From positions 620,001 to 684,000 of the forward strand of contig QXJR01000005.1 of assembly GCA_020975725.1 (NCBI GenBank): 64,000 nucleotides of DNA. Reading direction: 5' to 3'. This document shows, in pieces, positions 1 through 11,593 of the stretch. Under the pieces are notes generated by a model that was not told the origin of the DNA, did not search any database, and worked only from the letters and a program-made list of their open reading frames with translations. A program made the translations under genes and the position numbers. Within the stretch, counting starts at the first letter, position 1. Each line of letters begins with the position of its first letter. The stretch comes from Picocystis sp. L7. Taxonomy: Eukaryota > Chlorophyta > Picocystophyceae > Picocystales > Picocystaceae.

Positions 1-796
1 TCCGGTTTGGCGCGGATCAACCCAGCGAGCTCATGGGCCTCCTCGAAACCCCAGCGTTCTTGTAGGCGCGAGGCAACACACAACGGTTCCGTGGCTAGGA
101 GGCCTTCCTCCTCTTGTTGCGTAGGCTTGGGGGACGCGAGAAGGGTGTGCACCATGCGTTTGTGTTCGATCGATCGCCACCTACCCTCTCCGAGATGTAC
201 AACGTCGTCCTACATCACGTGTGCCAACACGCTAGGGTTGCAATGCGACTCGAAATGTGGGAAGAGGCCCTCCTTTTGTTCGCGGACAATTTGCATGGGT
301 GTGGTTGTCCATTGCTCCATCGCTTCGGCTTCATTGACGGGACTATGCTTGATATTTACAAGCCAGTAGTTGGACAAAATGCCATGTACAATGGCTGGAA
401 GAGCAAGCATAAGGTAAAATATCAGTGTGTGGTCTTACCAAATTTCATGATCGGCGATTGGTACGGATTGGCAATTGGCCGTGCCAACAATGCAACGATG
501 CTGGACGATTCTCATCTTGTTCCTCGACTTGAAGGCATGCGCGCTCGGCTTGGACAACAAACTTGCCTTTACAAAGACAAGGCGTATCCGACCTGCGAGG
601 TGCTGCTACGCGCGCCGAAGGTGAACAACGCGAACGTGGAAGAACTTCGGCTAGCAAAAAAAATGTCAAAGTATCGAGAAAGCATGGAATGGATATTTGG
701 AAAGTTGGGTGAGTTGTGGCCTTTTGTCACCGACGTGATGAGGAAAGCAACCGGCTCTCGAGGCACGGGTGAAGAAGATTGCGTGGCGGGGCATTT
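1..796 (+). pseudogene. Harbinger/DDE_Tnp_4-type transposase, broken and partial
   Basis: The reading frame through 114-796 encodes a DDE_Tnp_4-type (HARBI1/ISL2EU-like) endonuclease that would cut and join transposon ends. The first catalytic Asp lies in FIDGTMLDIYKP, the second in LYKDKAYP and the Glu in ESMEWIFGKLGELW. The helical part before it (LLLRRLG, then LSEMYNVVLHHV) is typical of the family. The same frame continues upstream to the window edge (RFGADQPSELMGLLE) but holds in-frame stops at 63-65 and 96-98, so the copy is dead. Similarity to the family ends near 796, where an LTR-like sequence starts with tgttacaaagcg; the apparent C-terminal extension to 1112 is LTR read in frame. 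I am sure of the family and less sure of the subfamily. Confidence 0.75.
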
Positions 797-1115
797 GTTA
801 CAAAGCGTCTGTGGAGGACGTTGGACACACGGTGGGCACTTGGGACCCTCGACTCTCCACGTGGAGGGAAGACACTCTTCCTTTTCGTTGGGTCCTCTCG
901 CAGACAGCCAACGCTTTTCCACTCCCCTTCTTCCGGAGGGAGGGCTTGTTCACGACCTCTTCCACGCCTCTTCCGGCGTGCTGATGGTGCGTGTTCTCTG
1001 CTGGTGGTGCACCGCGGACGTCACCTCGTTGAGCAAGTTGACAAGTGTGTTACAACGCAAAGGGGGACTACTATGTCCCCCTCTCTCTTTCTCCCTCACC
1101 GCCTCTCACTAACGG

Positions 1116-1770
1116 TGTTACGCCGGGTAGGCCTGGCTCTCCTATGAAGCCATGCCCCTAGAGTTCCAGGAGCAGTGGGGGGCAGGACCCCGACAATCGG
1201 CCGGTCAATCGAGTGAGCCCCGGACTAATCCCCAGGTTAGTCGGACGGAATAGTCCGAGCGAACCGGACTCAGACCGACCGACCCCCGGGCCAAATCCCC
1301 TCGAAGATTCGAGAAGGGGGTACGAAGGGTGGAGATGTTGTGTGGAAGATTCGGTCGGCTTAGGAGCTGAATCTTGGCCGTCCGATGGATGAGGTAAGCA
1401 ACACGTGACCATCAGCCGCCGCGATTCAGTTGAGGGGGCTACGTACGAACCCCTCAAGCTTCAAGGGGAGGCTCTTAAGGGGCCTCCCTAGCATGTAGTG
1501 GAGGAGAACTTGCTTGACCCCACGACGTCCACGGCGCCTCTCCCACGGATTTTCGCGAGCCATCAGCACTTTCCGCGCCAGAGAAGCAGCGCTCCAAGTC
1601 TCTCCAAGTGCCGGAGGAGGCACAGCCGAGCCAAAAAGGGGACGGACGCCGCTCTCGCCAACGAGAAATGCGCCACCCCAAAGAAGAAGAAACCGCCTCC
1701 ATTTCGTGAGGGGTCGAAGTTTCCAGGAGCAAACCGTGTGTCCAACGTCCTTCACGGACGCTTTGTAACA
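1116..1770 (+). repeat. Solo LTR, family C, copy 1
   Basis: The 655-bp unit starts tgttacgccggg and ends ctttgtaaca, so it has the TG...CA ends of an LTR. A close copy lies at 38707-39361 in the same orientation. No internal retroelement sequence flanks either copy, so both look like solo LTRs left by LTR-LTR recombination. The flanking 4-mers are acgg and gcgg, possibly a decayed 4-bp target duplication. Confidence 0.7.
1303..1352 (+). promoter_or_regulatory. Heat-shock-element-like motifs in LTR C1
   Basis: GAAgaTTCgaGAA at 1303-1315 is a perfect three-unit nGAAn array, and GAAgaTTC follows at 1345-1352. The first array recurs in LTR C2. A role in stress-induced transcription is inference. 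Confidence 0.4.
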
Positions 1771-2239
1771 GCGGTTGGCAATCGGAGCAAGCGGAGCGTT
1801 GTGGCAACCCACGTGCTCCCTAAGGTTACATCTGGCCGTCCGTCTTTGCTCGCCCCGAGGCGAACGTGAGCTTGCAATCGCATTGTCACCGTTCGTACCC
1901 CCAGCCCTACCATCTCGAAGGATGGATAGGGGTGGGGTCGGGCCATTCGGTCGGTCTGTCCCGGTCGAACTGCCCAGTATCCCTTTCAGGACCTCGTTCT
2001 GACTCGGGACGACCCTCCTTCAATACAATACCCATCGAGCCAGCCGTAGTGGGGTAATGGGGGACACAATTGTCTCTCATCCATCCAGGGTCTCCATCCT
2101 ATAGACCAGGGTCGCATAAGGCCCTCGGTGTTTAACCTGGAGGGCATGGCTTCACAAGAGGTCGAGGCCTCCCTCGCGCAACGCTCTCCCGGCTCCCGGC
2201 ATTTAGCCTTCATAGCTAAAAGTCGTAGACGTACCCCAC

Positions 2240-2462
2240 TGTTAGGAGCAAAGCTCCTTGCTCTTGAACTCCGCCGGTGCGGAGGAAGTTGCCTCGGAGG
2301 TTGAGGAGACGCTTGGGAGACGGCTCTACCTTCGAGGTCAAGATCAACTTGATTACAAGGTGTGTGGGGGGAGGAGTTAAGTACTCCTCCCCATCAAGGG
2401 ATAACCATCCATTGAAGGGGGTCAATGGGTGAGGAATGAAGGGGGAACCCTGATTCCTAACA
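2240..2462 (-). repeat. Element D 3' LTR
   Basis: The sequence is 223 bp, starts tgttagg and ends cctaaca, giving perfect TGTTAGG/CCTAACA inverted ends. It matches 8837-9059 at about 94%. Confidence 0.9.
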
Positions 2463-3974
2463 CTCCCCAGCCCCAACACCGGCGTCCTCGACGGTCCTTG
2501 TATACTGAACAAACAGGTGGTATTTTCTGACAGGATATTTCTGCGCTAGGTTGGTGGGTTGCTGTGGCCTCTGCGCCGGTAACACGGACGGTCCAAGTTG
2601 TTGAGCGAAAGGGAATTTCGTAGGATCTGCTGTCCAAAATTTTACCAGTTTCTCAGCATGCACGATTGGGTGAATGCTGCTGCCTTCCGGTAAGCGGATC
2701 TCATAATTGTCCTTTCCCAGGGAGCGGACAATTTCGGTAACCCGGAAGCGTGGCTGCAGTTTATGCTGATCACTGCGCGTCGCACGTCCTCCCTCCAGTT
2801 TGACGGTCTCTCCCTTTGCAAAGTTTTTGTTGACCCGCGTTCGGTTATTGAAAAATCGCATGCGTTCCTCAGACTTGGCGAGGTTGACTGCCATGAGACG
2901 ATATATCGTCCTCTGGTATTTGCACAATTCAGCAACCTGCTTATCGATTGTACGGTTGCTGGGTCCGGGCAGCAAATAGAAGGGCATGGTGGGATGGCGA
3001 CCCAACTCTGCCAGAAACGGAGTAACCCCTGTAGTGACCCGTACGGTGTTGTTGGTCGCGAATTCTGCAACGTGTAGGCATCTATACCAATCGTCATCTG
3101 CACCTAAAGTATCTATAAGCGCGACCCGCAGTTGGTCCGCTAGCGTCGCAATTTGACGTTCCGTTTGACCATCGGACTTCTGATGGTAAGAAGTTGTAAG
3201 CATGGCCGTGACACCCAAGGCCTCCATGAAATCGCGCCAGTATGCGCTGGTGAATTTCGTGTCTCGGTCCATGATCAAGTTGCTGGGGCATCCGCGTTTA
3301 GCGACCCAGTGACGCACAAACTGAAAGGCTAATTCGGACGCAGTGATGCTGGTGCTGATAGGAATGTAGACGGTGTATTTGGTAAACCGATCTACGACAA
3401 CCAGAACTGCATCGTAACTGCGACTGGGCGGCAATCCCATTGCTATGTCCAGTGTTACCCAGCGGTTTGGGTACGATCCATGGTCTGTAGGATGGAGAAT
3501 GGTCTTGCTGCACTGCCGGCTGATTTTGCCCAGTTGGCAAGCATAACATTGTTTGCAGTATGATTTGACGTCCTCGTGCATTCCAGGCCAGTAATATTGT
3601 CGCTTCAGCAGTTCGGTGGTTTTACGAACCCCCGGTTGACCTGCGTACGGCAAATCATGCGTGGTCATCAGGATGAGGTTCTTGACTACGCGGTCGTTAG
3701 GAACATACAACCGTTTCTGCCCCTGGGTGATCTTATACATCATTCCTTCCTGCTTCCGCAGGGTAGCTGTCTCCTAAAGTTTCTGATTGTCTACGTCCAT
3801 CGGTTCCCCTTTCGCAAGTAGCGTATCCAATCGGCTGATCTTACCAATGTCGACTACTATGAGTATTGATTGCAGGGGATGCAAAGTAGTATTCTCAGCT
3901 TCGTAAAAAGGACTATCCAACGCCCCGGGTGAGGGAAGTGAATAGCATGCCGTTGCTTGCTGAGCATCGTTATC
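2463..3974 (-). pseudogene. Element D integrase and C-terminal pol region
   Basis: The region encodes an integrase that would join the cDNA to host DNA. An HHCC zinc region is visible (TTHDLP, then CKQCYACQLGK). The DDE core has its first Asp in VTLDIAMGLPP, the second in IMDRDTKF and the Glu in KSDGQTERQ. A GPY/F-like region follows (HKLQPRFRVTEIV). The downstream tail is proline- and glutamine-rich and runs towards the LTR. The family assignment is certain. The element is a fossil, so no active product is claimed. Confidence 0.85.
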
Positions 3975-4817
3975 GATGGTATCGATCCAGATACGTATGA
4001 TGGAATTGATCCAGGAGACGGGGAACGCATTGCCAAGCATACGGTTCCTGGTGGATTTGTCCAGTCCCGGTGCTGCTGTGTCCCCCGGCTTCAGTCCAAC
4101 CAGCAATTCCCGCTCTTCAAGAGTCATTTGCCTGGTGGTAGTGCCACCTTCTTGCTGAACTAATGACTGGCCATTTCTGACATTATGTGTGTTGTCCCAG
4201 CTAGCCATCAGCGTGGGCGCTGTCCAACCTGATCGGAGACACGCCTGCCAAGTAAGCGGTTGGACAATTTCCTTTGAGCTGGGCTTCAAATTTTCAATGT
4301 CAAGATTACTCCAAAGCAGCCTCGTGCGCTGCTGTGCTGACCACTGACTCAAGTCATGCTGGGAAGCTTGCCCCAGCCACTGCTGCACTACATCCAGATC
4401 TTTCTGCAAGTGCTGGGCAAACGGCGTGCATTCAATTGCATAAAAGGTAGCTTGGCTGCGCAGAAGTAGTTTGTGCACCGTTTGAAACAACGAGCGGTCA
4501 TCCTATAAGCCTTTTCCAGCAGGATTTGCTCTACTGAAAGGTTGGCATGGTACCCCTGCGATGATGAGATCCAGGGTGGGTAGTTTTCTGTTCACCAGGT
4601 CTGTAACGTCATGACCCAAGCGGAATATGTCCTTGCGTAGGAATAGACCTAGACGGTCGCGCTGGACTAAATTGAAGACTCTCTGAATAACAGTGCGGCA
4701 ATCTGCATTGTTTTCAACTGCAATGTAATTGATGCGAACATGGTTTGGCACAGCATGGGCCAGGCTGCGGATTACGGTCCCTGTCCCTGCACACAAATCC
4801 AGCACTGTGAGGTGCAG
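3975..4817 (-). pseudogene. Element D C5 cytosine methyltransferase domain
   Basis: Directly after RNase H (DALSRRRS) the sequence turns into a C5 DNA methyltransferase. Visible motifs: I, LDLCAGTGTV (AdoMet binding); a following acidic strand, [20 protein letters not shown] with the Pro-Cys catalytic pair; VI, YAIECTPF; VIII-like, QQRTRLLW; IX-like, LEERELLVGL; and X, MLGNAFPVSWI. The order I-IV-VI-VIII-X and the spacing fit one complete catalytic domain of about 280 residues without an obvious target-recognition insert as large as in bacterial Dcm. The same domain is in elements A and B at the same place. The copy is part of a broken element. Confidence 0.88.
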
Positions 4818-7064
4818 CGCAGAACGTCTGCGACTCAGCGCGTCCCGCGGTAAATTGAACTTTCCAGGCTTGTACACTATGGTAAGCTGGAAGTCGGCAA
4901 GCCGGGGTAACCACGATAACTCGCGCTGCTGCAGTTTTGCTGGGTGCTTGTTCAGATAATGCACCAGTGCCTGATGGTCGGTGCGAACAACGATCGGGAT
5001 ACCCAACAAGGAATGTCGCCAAGTCTGCAATGCGAGGACAATGGCTAGCATTTCCAATTCAGTGGTGGTGTAGTTCTTCTGCGCACCCTGGAGAGATTTA
5101 CTCCAATAAGCCACTGGGTGCCAACCACTGCTGTGCTGCTGGAGCAACACAGCTCCAAGGCCAACATTTGATGCATCCGTGTGAAGTATTGTTGGGTACC
5201 CTGGAGTCCAGAGCTTGAGAACAAGCTCAGAAGTTAATGCCAGCTTCAACTCAACGAATGATGATTCTGCTCGCTCATCCCAACGAGCGGTCAAAGGTTC
5301 TGTCGTCCGAGTTAATTCGTAGAGCGGGGCTGCCTTTTCTTGGAACCGTGCTACGAACTTTCTGTAATACCCTGCGAGCCCCAAGAAAGATCGCAATTGC
5401 GTTGGCGTCCTGGGTTGTGGGAATTCCCTTACTGCCCCAATAAGTCGGGGATCAAGTCGTAACTGTCCCTCCCCAATTACATGTCCCAGGTATGTAAGGT
5501 GAGTCTGAAACCAGGTGCTTTTTTGCATATTGAGTCGGTACCGATACCGATCGCAAACCTGAAGCACCTCCTCAAGTGTGTCCAACATGACCTGGGAACT
5601 GTCCGCGTAGATCAGCAGGTCGTCGAGGTAGCAAGCGACTGTGCGCTTGTCATAGATGAGGTGATGAAACCTGGCATCCATCATGCGCTGGAAGGTAGCA
5701 ACTGCGTTGCACATGCCCATAACAAGTACCAACCACTCAAATAAGCCAAAGTGAGTGATGGTGCCAGTTTACCTCACACTGTCAGGATGCATGCGAATGT
5801 TGTAATAGGCTTCTTTTAGGTCCAGGCTTATGAAGAAGCGAGCCTGACTTAATCGATCCAGCAGTTCCTCGATGAGAGGTAGAGGGAAATGATCTTTGAC
5901 TGTGACGTCGTTTAATGCTCTGAAGTCCACGACGTCACGATCAGGCCCGTCCTTGCGCTTAACCATGAAAACTGCGAATTGGCAGGTTTCGCTGTCGCTG
6001 GCAGCCCGTTGCATAATCCCACGCTTGCATCGGTGCGCAAATCGCTTCTGTAACTCAATTGTTTGGTCAGCAGCCAATCGTATCGGTCGGGTTTGGACCC
6101 GCTGTGACCCCCCCTCGGTTAGGACGATACGATGATCAAATTCTGATGGCGGTGGCGGTGGTTCGTCGTCACCTAGTGGCTGCATGAGGTGCAGGTATTT
6201 CAGGAGCAGGTGTTTTAGTTGTTGCTGCTGTGCTGAATCCAGCGACTTGGGCAATTGTAATCCCTCGACTGCCTCCGGAGTGACCGTCGGAGGATTCTCC
6301 TGGATCGCTCCTAGCGTTGTTGTCTCGGCAGCGCTGTTGCGATTGATATGCAGAGCTACCATCTCACAGGCAGGGGCACTATGTCCAGGCGTTTCTGCTT
6401 GTTGCTTATAGGTCTTGTCTGCTGAAGGAATTACCCTACCCTTTTGCAAAAGGGGCTGTAATTCCCTGAACCATGGACTGCTGGGTAGATATGGGGTCAG
6501 GAGTACCAGGTCCACTGGTGCGGAGGCTCGTAACTTCTGCGTAACCTGGGGCAGTAGTCTCAAAGGCGGGGCGCAGAGTATAGGCCCTGGCAATTCTGTC
6601 CAGTCTTGTTTCATTGCCTCAACAGGATCCTCATAATTGAGTGATGCCAGCCCTGCCGTTGTCGAAACAAACAGGGTGGTACTGAATGGCCCAAACTCCT
6701 CTTCCAAAGTGCTGAAAGAAGTTGGGTGCTGAGCACTTAGCTCTGCAGTCGCCACGCTTACTGAAGCCAGGCCGTTGACGGAGGACGTCTCCCCTGTCTT
6801 GTTTTTGTCCATGGCCAGCGTTATTGTCTTTCCGCTATGTCTCAACTGAATTGTGTTGCGATTGACATCCAGCGAAGCCCGGAGTTGCTTCATAACATCA
6901 CAACCAAGGATCATGTCAAAGTTCTTTGGTAGATCCATAGGTATCACCTTAATCTTTACCTTGATGTGTTCTTCCAACGGCAGATCGAACGGACCAAGAG
7001 CAACCGAAATCTGCAAAAGTTCGCTGGACGTATGCGCCTGGCCATTGGCGAACACGCTTCGCAC
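4818..7064 (-). pseudogene. Element D protease, reverse transcriptase and RNase H
   Basis: The part nearest gag has a retropepsin-like region (FDMILGCDVMKQL). Next comes the Ty3/gypsy reverse transcriptase, with FISLDLKEAYYNIRM for the first catalytic Asp region, the YLDDLL box near 5615 and the SFLGLAGYYRKFV thumb. RNase H follows, with TILHTDASNVGLGAVL, TELEMLAIV and VRTDHQAL. These would make cDNA from the element RNA. The order is the standard one for Ty3/gypsy. The region is broken. Confidence 0.88.
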
Positions 7065-7498
7065 AAAGTGTGCCTTGCTGATAATGGTACCCAGAGTGCT
7101 GAATTCTCTGTGAATATAGGAACACCTTGCACCGGTGTCCTATAATCTTTTCAACTCTGTACCTCCAACGTAGGAAGGTCTGATAAAGGCCAACCCTCTA
7201 GACTACGCCAAATTCACAACGATCTAAGGACAAGAGGATGCTGGAGGGTTCTCCCCAGCCCCAATTGTCAAATCATTCAACTCAAATGTAGACAGCTCCC
7301 TGGCATAGTCCACATGGTAATAATCACCATCTGAAACTGTTTCATTGCAAGGTGAATCACACACCGTTGCCGCCACGGGCATATCTCCAGCCCAGTCTTC
7401 ACTTTCCTCGAGGAGGTGATGCCCTATGGGACTCACGTGGATGGTGGGAGCAGGAACAGGATCCCCACCCTCACGCTCGCTCAAAGGGGAATTTGTCT

Positions 7499-8575
7499 CT
7501 ACGCCCGCCGGGGTATCCCGTTGCTGGGCGCCTGGCCGTTTCCCGTTTCCAAACTCTTTACCTTGTTGGGGCAATCATTCGCCACATGATCAGGGCTCAA
7601 GCAACGGAAGATAAGGCATAGTCCCAACTGCTTACATTGCTCAATTGCTTTTGGCGTCGGTTTTTTTCCTTTCCACTCGGCACGGAACCTTTCTTGTTCG
7701 GGCGTAAGAGGGTGCGGCGATGCTAGCACAGCCGCCACTACTGACGGTTGCTCCATTTTCTGTGGAACTGCCTTCGCTTTGCGCCCGTGACGCTGATCAT
7801 CGCGTTCCCGCGCTTCTCTTTCGCGCGCGTGACCCTCCTCGCAATACTCCAAAAGCTCAAGCCAGTCCTCCATGGTCTCCAACGGTCGTTCGTTTCCGTC
7901 GAGTTTGTCTACCTCCAGTTTCGCACGCAGTTGATCACATATTCCAATCCACACGCTACTGCGTAGCTTCAATAGCACCATTTCATCACTCACATGGGGA
8001 ATCAACTTACCATCTCCCAAATTCACCTTCCTTTGCAACTCCTCGAGGTGTAATAGGTAATGGCGGACGGTCATGTCCCGCTTTTGGTACGCCCTCTCAA
8101 ATTCTTTGTATGCCGCCTCGGATGAAGGACGGATACGGTGAAGCTGAATAAGAAGTGCCTTGAATGCTCCCAAGTTTTGTGGGAGTGTCCCCTTCTCATA
8201 AAGAGAATTGAGGACGGCGCACTTGGGTCCTTGGATCATGTCAAGGAGATCCACTACGCTCTCCGATTCTTCCAAATCCGGTTGCCGGGCCTTGCGCCTT
8301 CCATACCATCTTGTTACACTACTCCACCAAGCTTCAAATGCTTCGGATAAAGTGTCATCTCCCACGTTATGAAAGGAAAAGGTCTTGGGTCTCGCAATCG
8401 TCTCCATAGGTCCACGAGAAACGGACGGGATCACAACGGACTGAGTGGATGTGCCATCTTGAACGGTGGAAGATGGGTGACTCCTCAACTTTTCCAACTC
8501 CTCACCTTGTTGGAGAAGTTGAATCTTTAGTGCCTCCAACTCTTCTTTTAATTCCTCCATCCTTGTCATTCTCAA
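7499..8575 (-). CDS. Element D Gag-like protein
   Basis: The 358-residue ORF lies just inside the 5' LTR. It starts with a coiled-coil-like stretch (LKEELEALKIQLLQQGEELEKLR), continues with a retrotransposon gag region (AFEAWWSSVTRWYGRRKA, then AAYKEFERAYQKRDMTVRHYLLHLEELQRKV) and ends with a Cys/His cluster of zinc-knuckle type (CLIFRCLSPDHVANDC). Gag would package element RNA in a cytoplasmic particle. Protease and reverse transcriptase follow on the same strand, which supports the call. It belongs to an inactive element. Confidence 0.8.
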   Translation of the reverse strand: MRMTRMEELKEELEALKIQLLQQGEELEKLRSHPSSTVQDGTSTQSVVIPSVSRGPMETIARPKTFSFHNVGDDTLSEAFEAWWSSVTRWYGRRKARQPDLEESESVVDLLDMIQGPKCAVLNSLYEKGTLPQNLGAFKALLIQLHRIRPSSEAAYKEFERAYQKRDMTVRHYLLHLEELQRKVNLGDGKLIPHVSDEMVLLKLRSSVWIGICDQLRAKLEVDKLDGNERPLETMEDWLELLEYCEEGHAREREARERDDQRHGRKAKAVPQKMEQPSVVAAVLASPHPLTPEQERFRAEWKGKKPTPKAIEQCKQLGLCLIFRCLSPDHVANDCPNKVKSLETGNGQAPSNGIPRRA

Positions 8576-8836
8576 TCGTTTTCCACCACTCGAACTCTAA
8601 CTTTCGATGTAGAGCTCCGCAGCACACGTTTTGTACACCGTTCGATGCGTCTTGTTGTGCTCGTTCAAACGACACGTAGAACGTTTAATTTGAGCCAGTA
8701 ACGGCAAAGTTATGCCCAAACGAAAATTCCACGAAAACCTAGGTGGCCGGACGTGACGCACAATAACCACGGGCGCGTCCACAAAGCTTAATGCGCACGA
8801 GTGGGTTCTCTCACCGTGCGTAGAAGTCCTTTTTAC

Positions 8837-9059
8837 TGTTAGGAGCGAAGGTCCTTGCTCTTGAACACCGTGGGTACGGAGGAAGTTGCCTCGGAGGTTG
8901 AGGAGGCGCTTGGTAGGCGGCTCTACCTTCAAGGTCAAGATCAACTTGATTACAAGGTGTGTGGGGGGAGGAGTTAAGTACTCCTCCCCATCGAGGGATA
9001 ACCATCCATTGAAGGGGTTCAATGGGTGAGGAATGAAGGGGGAACCCTGGTTCCTAACA
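8837..9059 (-). repeat. Element D 5' LTR
   Basis: The sequence is 223 bp with TGTTAGG/CCTAACA ends and pairs with 2240-2462. Transcription of element D on the minus strand would start here. Confidence 0.9.
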
Positions 9060-9613
9060 GAAAGGGATAGAGGAACGGTAAAAGGGAGGACCACGATCAG
9101 TCCAACCAAGGAAGAGCAGCGAATGGGAAACCGAAAGCAAGCAACGGGAAGGTTTCCGCTGTGCAAGACGACGAAACGAGAAACAAGGTCGATGACCAGA
9201 ACGCGTAGGTGGTGTTCCAAGTCGACGGAAAAGATGGAATAGCCGTCCTCGGACGGACGTGGACAAAGGTCAAAGGAATCGAGACGGGGAGGATTTGTGC
9301 GTCCTCGAACGATGTGCTTTGCGAGAACATGGGCTCGCAGAATGGATGCAAAAGATTCGAACAGAGACGACCAGACAATGCATTGCAATCTATCATGCAA
9401 CGACTATACGCAAGGATGGACAAACGAGGCATGTCCCCCAGCGATCACTTGCATCGTCTCATCTAGTGAGAAGGCTTGTCATAGTCGATACCCATCGTGG
9501 AGGTCAAGCATATCAAAGCGCAAAACTAACCTAGGCTTGATAAGCGTACCACCTTGGATGCATCCTCCACACGCAATTGATATCGACGTCTAACCCCAAA
9601 CCGCCGAATTCCA
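9060..9613. other. No recognisable feature
   Basis: Short overlapping ORFs occur on both strands, but none shows a known motif and none is clearly favoured. I see no repeat shared with the rest of the window. Confidence 0.4.
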
Positions 9614-10710
9614 CTATGGTTCAAAGTCCAATGCACGTCTAAGGTGTGCCTCTGATCCATTCCTTTCGGACAAATTGAGTCGGGGGCTCCACGTGCCTCC
9701 AATGCCGATGTTGTTGCCCTCCATGAGTATCGTTCGCTTTCGGTCCACCCCAACCAAGTGCACATTGATCTTGTGCGAGTCCAGCGTAAAGCTGAGTAGT
9801 ACTCCCATGGTGGGAACGGGGTGGAGTTGGTCCATGTAGTAGACCACTTGATCCCTGTTGTGACCTTGCTAGACGGGATCGTCAAGAGCTTCCTCTTTCC
9901 TTGCTTTGACTTTGATCACCACACGCTCTCGAGCATCTGTCCAAGGGTTTCCAATCGTCCACACCAAATCTGCATTCGAACCGATCCTTGTGTGAACTTG
10001 AGATTGTAAAACGAGCAACTTGCGGGACTCATTGCAATCGGTGTGGAGGAGCCAGCGTGATGGATGGAACGAGTGATGGTAATGTGCAACCATGGATTGG
10101 AGTTTCTTTTCAAGCGGGCATTCAATGAGTTGCAAGTTCGGCTGCTCCTTCTTACGGATGATCCATGCGCAATAGTGCAAGAATTGTATGATTCGAGGTG
10201 CATTGACCAAGGCAACGGAACCGTCCTCCTCTAAATCGTCACGGTTATCAGAGGACGGTTCCTCCACTTCGTGACAAGGGGTTTCGTGGTATGGCGAAGA
10301 TGCACCGATGATCCACGTAGCAAGTTCAACAAATCTCTTTTTGGCATCACCGGCTCGCTTGAACAAAGAGTTCATGGTGTGACGGATGCGGCTCCTCCAT
10401 TGTTTTCGGGTGAAGTGGATCGACGGAAGTTGCATGACTAGCGGGGAATCTAGCCTCCTCAAGAATCCATGCAAGCACATGGTGCATGTCGCACTTGGAC
10501 CCTTTTTCTCTAGGAGCGATCCGTTCCAAGACAGCAACCGGGTAAGTATCTGCCCAATCGAATAGGTCTTGAATTCGATGGATGTACTAGGCTCGACAAA
10601 GACAAATCTGCTTCGCTTGGAACATCCAATAGTTGGTCACCAATGCAGTCAAAAGTTTTGTGACCATATTGAAGCGAAAATCCGTGGAAAGCCGTCTTGG
10701 CAACCAATGG
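9614..10710 (-). pseudogene. Unrecognised degraded coding region
   Basis: Three minus-strand segments look protein-like but lie in different frames: 10510-10707, 9869-10537 (222 residues, with FVELATWIIGASSPYHETP and LVWTIGNPWTDARERVVIKVK) and 9614-9847 (MDQLHPVPTMGVLLSFTLDS and INVHLVGVDRKRTILMEGNN). Their composition is more protein-like than the plus-strand ORFs there. I do not recognise the family. It could be a decayed transposon gene, a host pseudogene, or a host gene with introns. No start or splice pattern settles this. Confidence 0.35.
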
Positions 10711-11036
10711 TTTCCTTTGTTTGGATCTTGCGGTGGTTCACCTTTTCAGTGTCATCGACGTTGCGTTTCTTGCAATCTTGGCAGTATTTCCATGATTAGC
10801 ACCCTAATTGATTGCAAGGAGAAAGCATTCGGAAAGCATGATGGAAGGATGTAATCGGCGTTGTTCACGATCCATTAACTCAACATTCCGATGTGTTGCA
10901 TACCTTTGCTATCTCGGGGCACCCATCGAGTCCCGATTTGAACCAAATCAATTAGAAGTATCCAGGTGGGGTCCCTAGAGACCACCCCCCTTCCATTGAC
11001 CTGAAGTGACCGCAAAGAGGCACGGGACTGCCCCTT
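10711..11036. other. No recognisable feature
   Basis: No gene or repeat is visible between the degraded region and element A. The last four bases before element A (11037-11040, atca) are its target duplication. Confidence 0.4.
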
Positions 11037-11040
11037 ATCA

Positions 11041-11562
11041 TGTAGCGTCCGACTGATGTGGCACGTGCTCAGGGTCTCACCAGCACCGAAAAGAGCGTCG
11101 TTTGAAGGTGGCGAAGTGGAGGAGGCGTTGGGAAGGCGGTAGCTCTTCCGAAAGAAAGCAAGTGAACTAAAAAGACAAGGGGAGGGACCTAGGGGTCTAC
11201 CTCTCTCTCAACCGCCCTTGAGCGGTTGAAGACAGCCTGGCGGGGCTCCCCAACTGCCCACGTGGGGGGCGGGCGATGCATTGGATGGTCCCGAAGGGTC
11301 GTTTCCAAGCGACCCTGGCCTGTCCGTCGCATCGCCACCGTTGAGTTGCCCCAGCCCTACCTTCTAGAAGGGATTGAGGGAAGGGATTCCAAACACCACA
11401 ACCCTTCAATCCCGGTCTGTTCCGTTCGAGTCCTCGATAGGGAGGTCCCTTAGTAAGGGGCGAGTCCCCTTACTACAAGGGTTCTGACCGGACCAGGTCT
11501 CGACCCAACTTGGAGAGGGGTTCGAAGGGGCCCTCTCATGGATAGGGCCTCTAGGGCCTACA
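11041..11562 (-). repeat. Element A 3' LTR
   Basis: The 522-bp sequence pairs with 17902-18423, from which I find one difference. It has TG...CA ends. Confidence 0.95.
11362..11369 (-). promoter_or_regulatory. Heat-shock-element-like TTCTAGAA in element A 3' LTR
   Basis: The TTCnnGAA palindrome sits directly beside a CCAGCCCTACC box. The pair recurs at 18223-18230 and, diverged, in the LTRs of elements B and G. Regulation by heat-shock factor is inference. Confidence 0.35.
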
Positions 11563-11593
11563 TTCTCCTGGTTCCTGTCACTAACTGACACAC

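Larger units (their letters stand above)
797..2239 (-). repeat. Old LTR related to the element B LTR, split by solo LTR C1
   Basis: Read on the minus strand, this stretch follows the order of the element B LTR: the CCAGCCCTACC box, a GC-rich block, a CCCACGTGCTCCCT block, the CCGCC..TGAGAG segment and a terminal GGACGCTTTGTAACA-like end. It is strongly diverged and its 5' end merges into element D at 2240. Solo LTR C1 (1116-1770) lies inside it. I infer a solo LTR that landed in the Harbinger transposase, because the transposase frame ends exactly where it begins. Confidence 0.55.
2240..9059 (-). mobile_element. Element D: Ty3/gypsy LTR retrotransposon with cytosine methyltransferase
   Basis: This is a 6.8-kb element bounded by 223-bp LTRs in the same orientation. 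Order on the minus strand: gag, protease, reverse transcriptase, RNase H, C5 methyltransferase, integrase. A purine-rich tract (GGGGCTGGGGAG) abuts the 3' LTR, as expected for a plus-strand primer. By eye the LTRs differ at about 13 of 223 positions (near 6%), so it is clearly older than elements A and B. It is broken, with roughly three or four breaks. No matching target duplication is visible (flanks cccac and gaaag), which may reflect age or recombination between copies. Confidence 0.9.

Noticed and set aside
797-1112. C-terminal extension of the transposase at 114-796
   Set aside because: The sequence matches LTR ends, so the frame merely reads on into the inserted LTR.
8597-9400. 267-residue minus-strand ORF spanning the element D LTR
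   Set aside because: It crosses the LTR boundary and flanking DNA and shows no motif; a chance ORF.
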